Shown here in pieces: positions 63,045 to 64,000 of a stretch of 64,000 nt of DNA (position 1 is the stretch's first letter; each line of letters begins with the position of its first letter). Under the pieces are notes generated by a model that had not been told where the DNA came from, did no database searches, and saw only the letters and a list, made by a program, of their open reading frames with translations. Position numbers and translations under genes: made by a program. This DNA comes from Marinomonas piezotolerans (GTDB taxonomy: Bacteria > Pseudomonadota > Gammaproteobacteria > Pseudomonadales > Marinomonadaceae), in contig NZ_QKRA01000008.1 in assembly GCF_003362755.1 (NCBI RefSeq), forward strand, positions 62,001 through 126,000, in the 5' to 3' direction.

Positions 63045-63209
63045 TTAGTGAGCAGCGCTACCTTGAAGATTGCGATTTGTAGGAGTGAAAAATGCTTTGA
63101 TGCGTAGAGCAAAGTTTTTCACAGCGGCTGCAATATAAAGACGACGTAATTCGTAAGCGCGTTCAATATAAAAGTCAGTATCTAAGTTATCAAATGAAGA
63201 GTTATTCAT
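63045..63209 (-). CDS. Small conserved-type protein (54 residues)
   Basis: On the minus strand an ATG at 63209 is preceded by GGAGAT at good spacing (5 nt) and opens a 54-codon frame ending at TAA 63045-63047. The protein begins MNNSSFDNLDTDFYIERAY and continues ELRRLYIAAAVKNFALRIKAFF, an amphipathic helix rich in Arg and Leu. The DFYIxRAxELR pattern resembles small RSP_7527/DUF1127-like proteins of proteobacteria; this is from memory. It is too short for a 60-codon cutoff. Function unknown. It lies between two other minus-strand genes. Confidence 0.6.
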   Translation of the reverse strand: MNNSSFDNLDTDFYIERAYELRRLYIAAAVKNFALRIKAFFTPTNRNLQGSAAH

Positions 63210-63355
63210 AATGTATCTCCTAAAAAAGTTAATGTGTCTTGCGATGGTTTTATAATAGTGGGTGGTTAGATCCTGAACAAACGATCAATTCTAAGCTTAT
63301 AGTTGAAAAAATCTAATCTATTTTAAATTTTCATTATAAATCAACTGTTTATGTT

Positions 63356-64000
63356 CTAAACTTCTTTGTTGTCTGCAAGTTTTCTGAATTTTCCTGGTGT
63401 TATTTTTTCTTGTCGTTTAAAGAATCGAGAAAAATAGCCTGGATCTTTAAAACCTAAGTCGTAACTGATTTCTTCAACTGACTTTTGTGTGTAGGTAAGG
63501 TTCCGTTTTGCTTCGAGTAGTAAGCGCTCATGCATCAACTGCTGCACGCTCTTACCGAATGATTGCTGAGTAAGCCGGTTGAGTTTTTTGTCTGACACAT
63601 TTAGCTTCTGCGCGTAGTCTGTCGTTTTTAGATGTTCTTTGAAGTGCGTATTTACGAGAACTTTTAGGCGGTTTATCAGTGAATCGTCATGACTATTAGG
63701 CGTTTCCTCTGGGTGTTTGTGGTGGCGCGCAATCAGGATCAATATGGCGTTGAGCAAATGCTCGATGAGGAGCGCTTTCCCAGTATTTGCGTTATGAAAT
63801 TCGTGTTCAAGGAGGGTTGTTAATTGCCACAGTTGGTCAAAAGCACTCGGTAATGCTTGGAAGTCGATATAACCAGGGTGCGAAGGGAGTAAGGCAGTTT
63901 GGAGTGAACGATTGCCTGATGGAGCGATCAGCGCATCAGAAATAGATAGAACTCGCCCATCTGTGTCGGGAGCGAACCGAAACCCATGAACAATGCCAGC
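63356..64000 (-). CDS. AraC-family regulator, PobR-like (partial)
   Basis: The frame is open to the right edge, so the N-terminus is missing. The visible 214 codons start in the cupin sensor (AGIVHGFRFAPDTDGRVLS), which resembles PobR-type regulators of aromatic acid catabolism. The double helix-turn-helix follows: TTDYAQKLNVSDKKLNRLTQ and SVEEISYDLGFKDPGYFSRFFKRQ, the family landmark. It ends at 63356. The target operon would lie outside the window. PobR-like is a family resemblance only; the effector cannot be assigned. Confidence 0.88.
   Translation of the reverse strand, partial: AGIVHGFRFAPDTDGRVLSISDALIAPSGNRSLQTALLPSHPGYIDFQALPSAFDQLWQLTTLLEHEFHNANTGKALLIEHLLNAILILIARHHKHPEETPNSHDDSLINRLKVLVNTHFKEHLKTTDYAQKLNVSDKKLNRLTQQSFGKSVQQLMHERLLLEAKRNLTYTQKSVEEISYDLGFKDPGYFSRFFKRQEKITPGKFRKLADNKEV

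Noticed and set aside
62954..63082. Plus-strand 42-codon frame after GGAG
   Set aside because: It overlaps the better-supported minus-strand small gene and has an Arg-rich composition without recognisable features.

Overview
The window is ordinary chromosome of a gammaproteobacterium with moderate GC content. Gene order and families point to a marine Oceanospirillales member, most like Marinomonas; this is inferred from gene content, because there is no rRNA in the window. The core marker is the classic gammaproteobacterial housekeeping cluster crc / pyrE / slmA / argB / dut / coaBC / radC / rpmB / rpmG / mutM. It mixes the enteric order (pyrE-slmA-dut-coaBC-radC-rpmB-rpmG-mutM) with the pseudomonad additions crc and argB. 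I see no tRNA, rRNA, insertion sequence, phage, CRISPR array or conjugative gene. LAYOUT. 1-4.4 kb: a signalling block with the tail of a hybrid sensor kinase, an Hpt phosphotransfer protein, a CofD/YvcK-like protein, a REC-CheC fusion and a PAS-GGDEF diguanylate cyclase. 4.4-7 kb: a fused RimB-RimK protein (S6 glutamylation and trimming) and a hexose-phosphate mutarotase. 7-17.7 kb: the housekeeping cluster, interrupted by an exported alpha/beta hydrolase and a leucine-rich-repeat lipoprotein. 17.9-23 kb: a BMP-type nucleoside ABC transporter with cytidine deaminase. 23-27.6 kb: a small membrane protein, a Pat/YfiQ-type protein acetyltransferase facing an AcuC/HDAC-type deacetylase, and a BLUF blue-light sensor. 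27.6-34.7 kb: a TAXI-type TRAP transporter with its own DctB/DctD two-component system, a sigma-54 promoter and two matching inverted repeats. 34.8-40.9 kb: a CSS-EAL phosphodiesterase, an RlpA-like lipoprotein, an AraC regulator, a second-type FabA and a divergent subtilisin-like lipoprotein. 41-44.7 kb: a trpR-trpE-trpG operon with a visible Trp operator, then an adenine-deaminase-type enzyme. 44.7-50 kb: an LRR protein kinase, carboxynorspermidine dehydrogenase and decarboxylase (polyamine synthesis), and an aminotransferase. 50.7-57.5 kb: a GGDEF-EAL protein followed directly by a complete siaABCD operon. 57.5-64 kb: a cNMP/CBS/nucleotidyltransferase protein with a partner exonuclease, an LpxH-like phosphoesterase, an EAL-CBS-GGDEF protein, a small unlisted gene and the C-terminal part of a PobR-like AraC regulator. 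HOW THEY WORK TOGETHER. The strongest theme is cyclic-di-GMP and phosphorelay control of surface behaviour: five GGDEF/EAL proteins, REC-CheC, siaABCD and polyamine synthesis. A second theme is uptake of organic substrates under dedicated control. All functions are read from motifs and context; no database search was possible.
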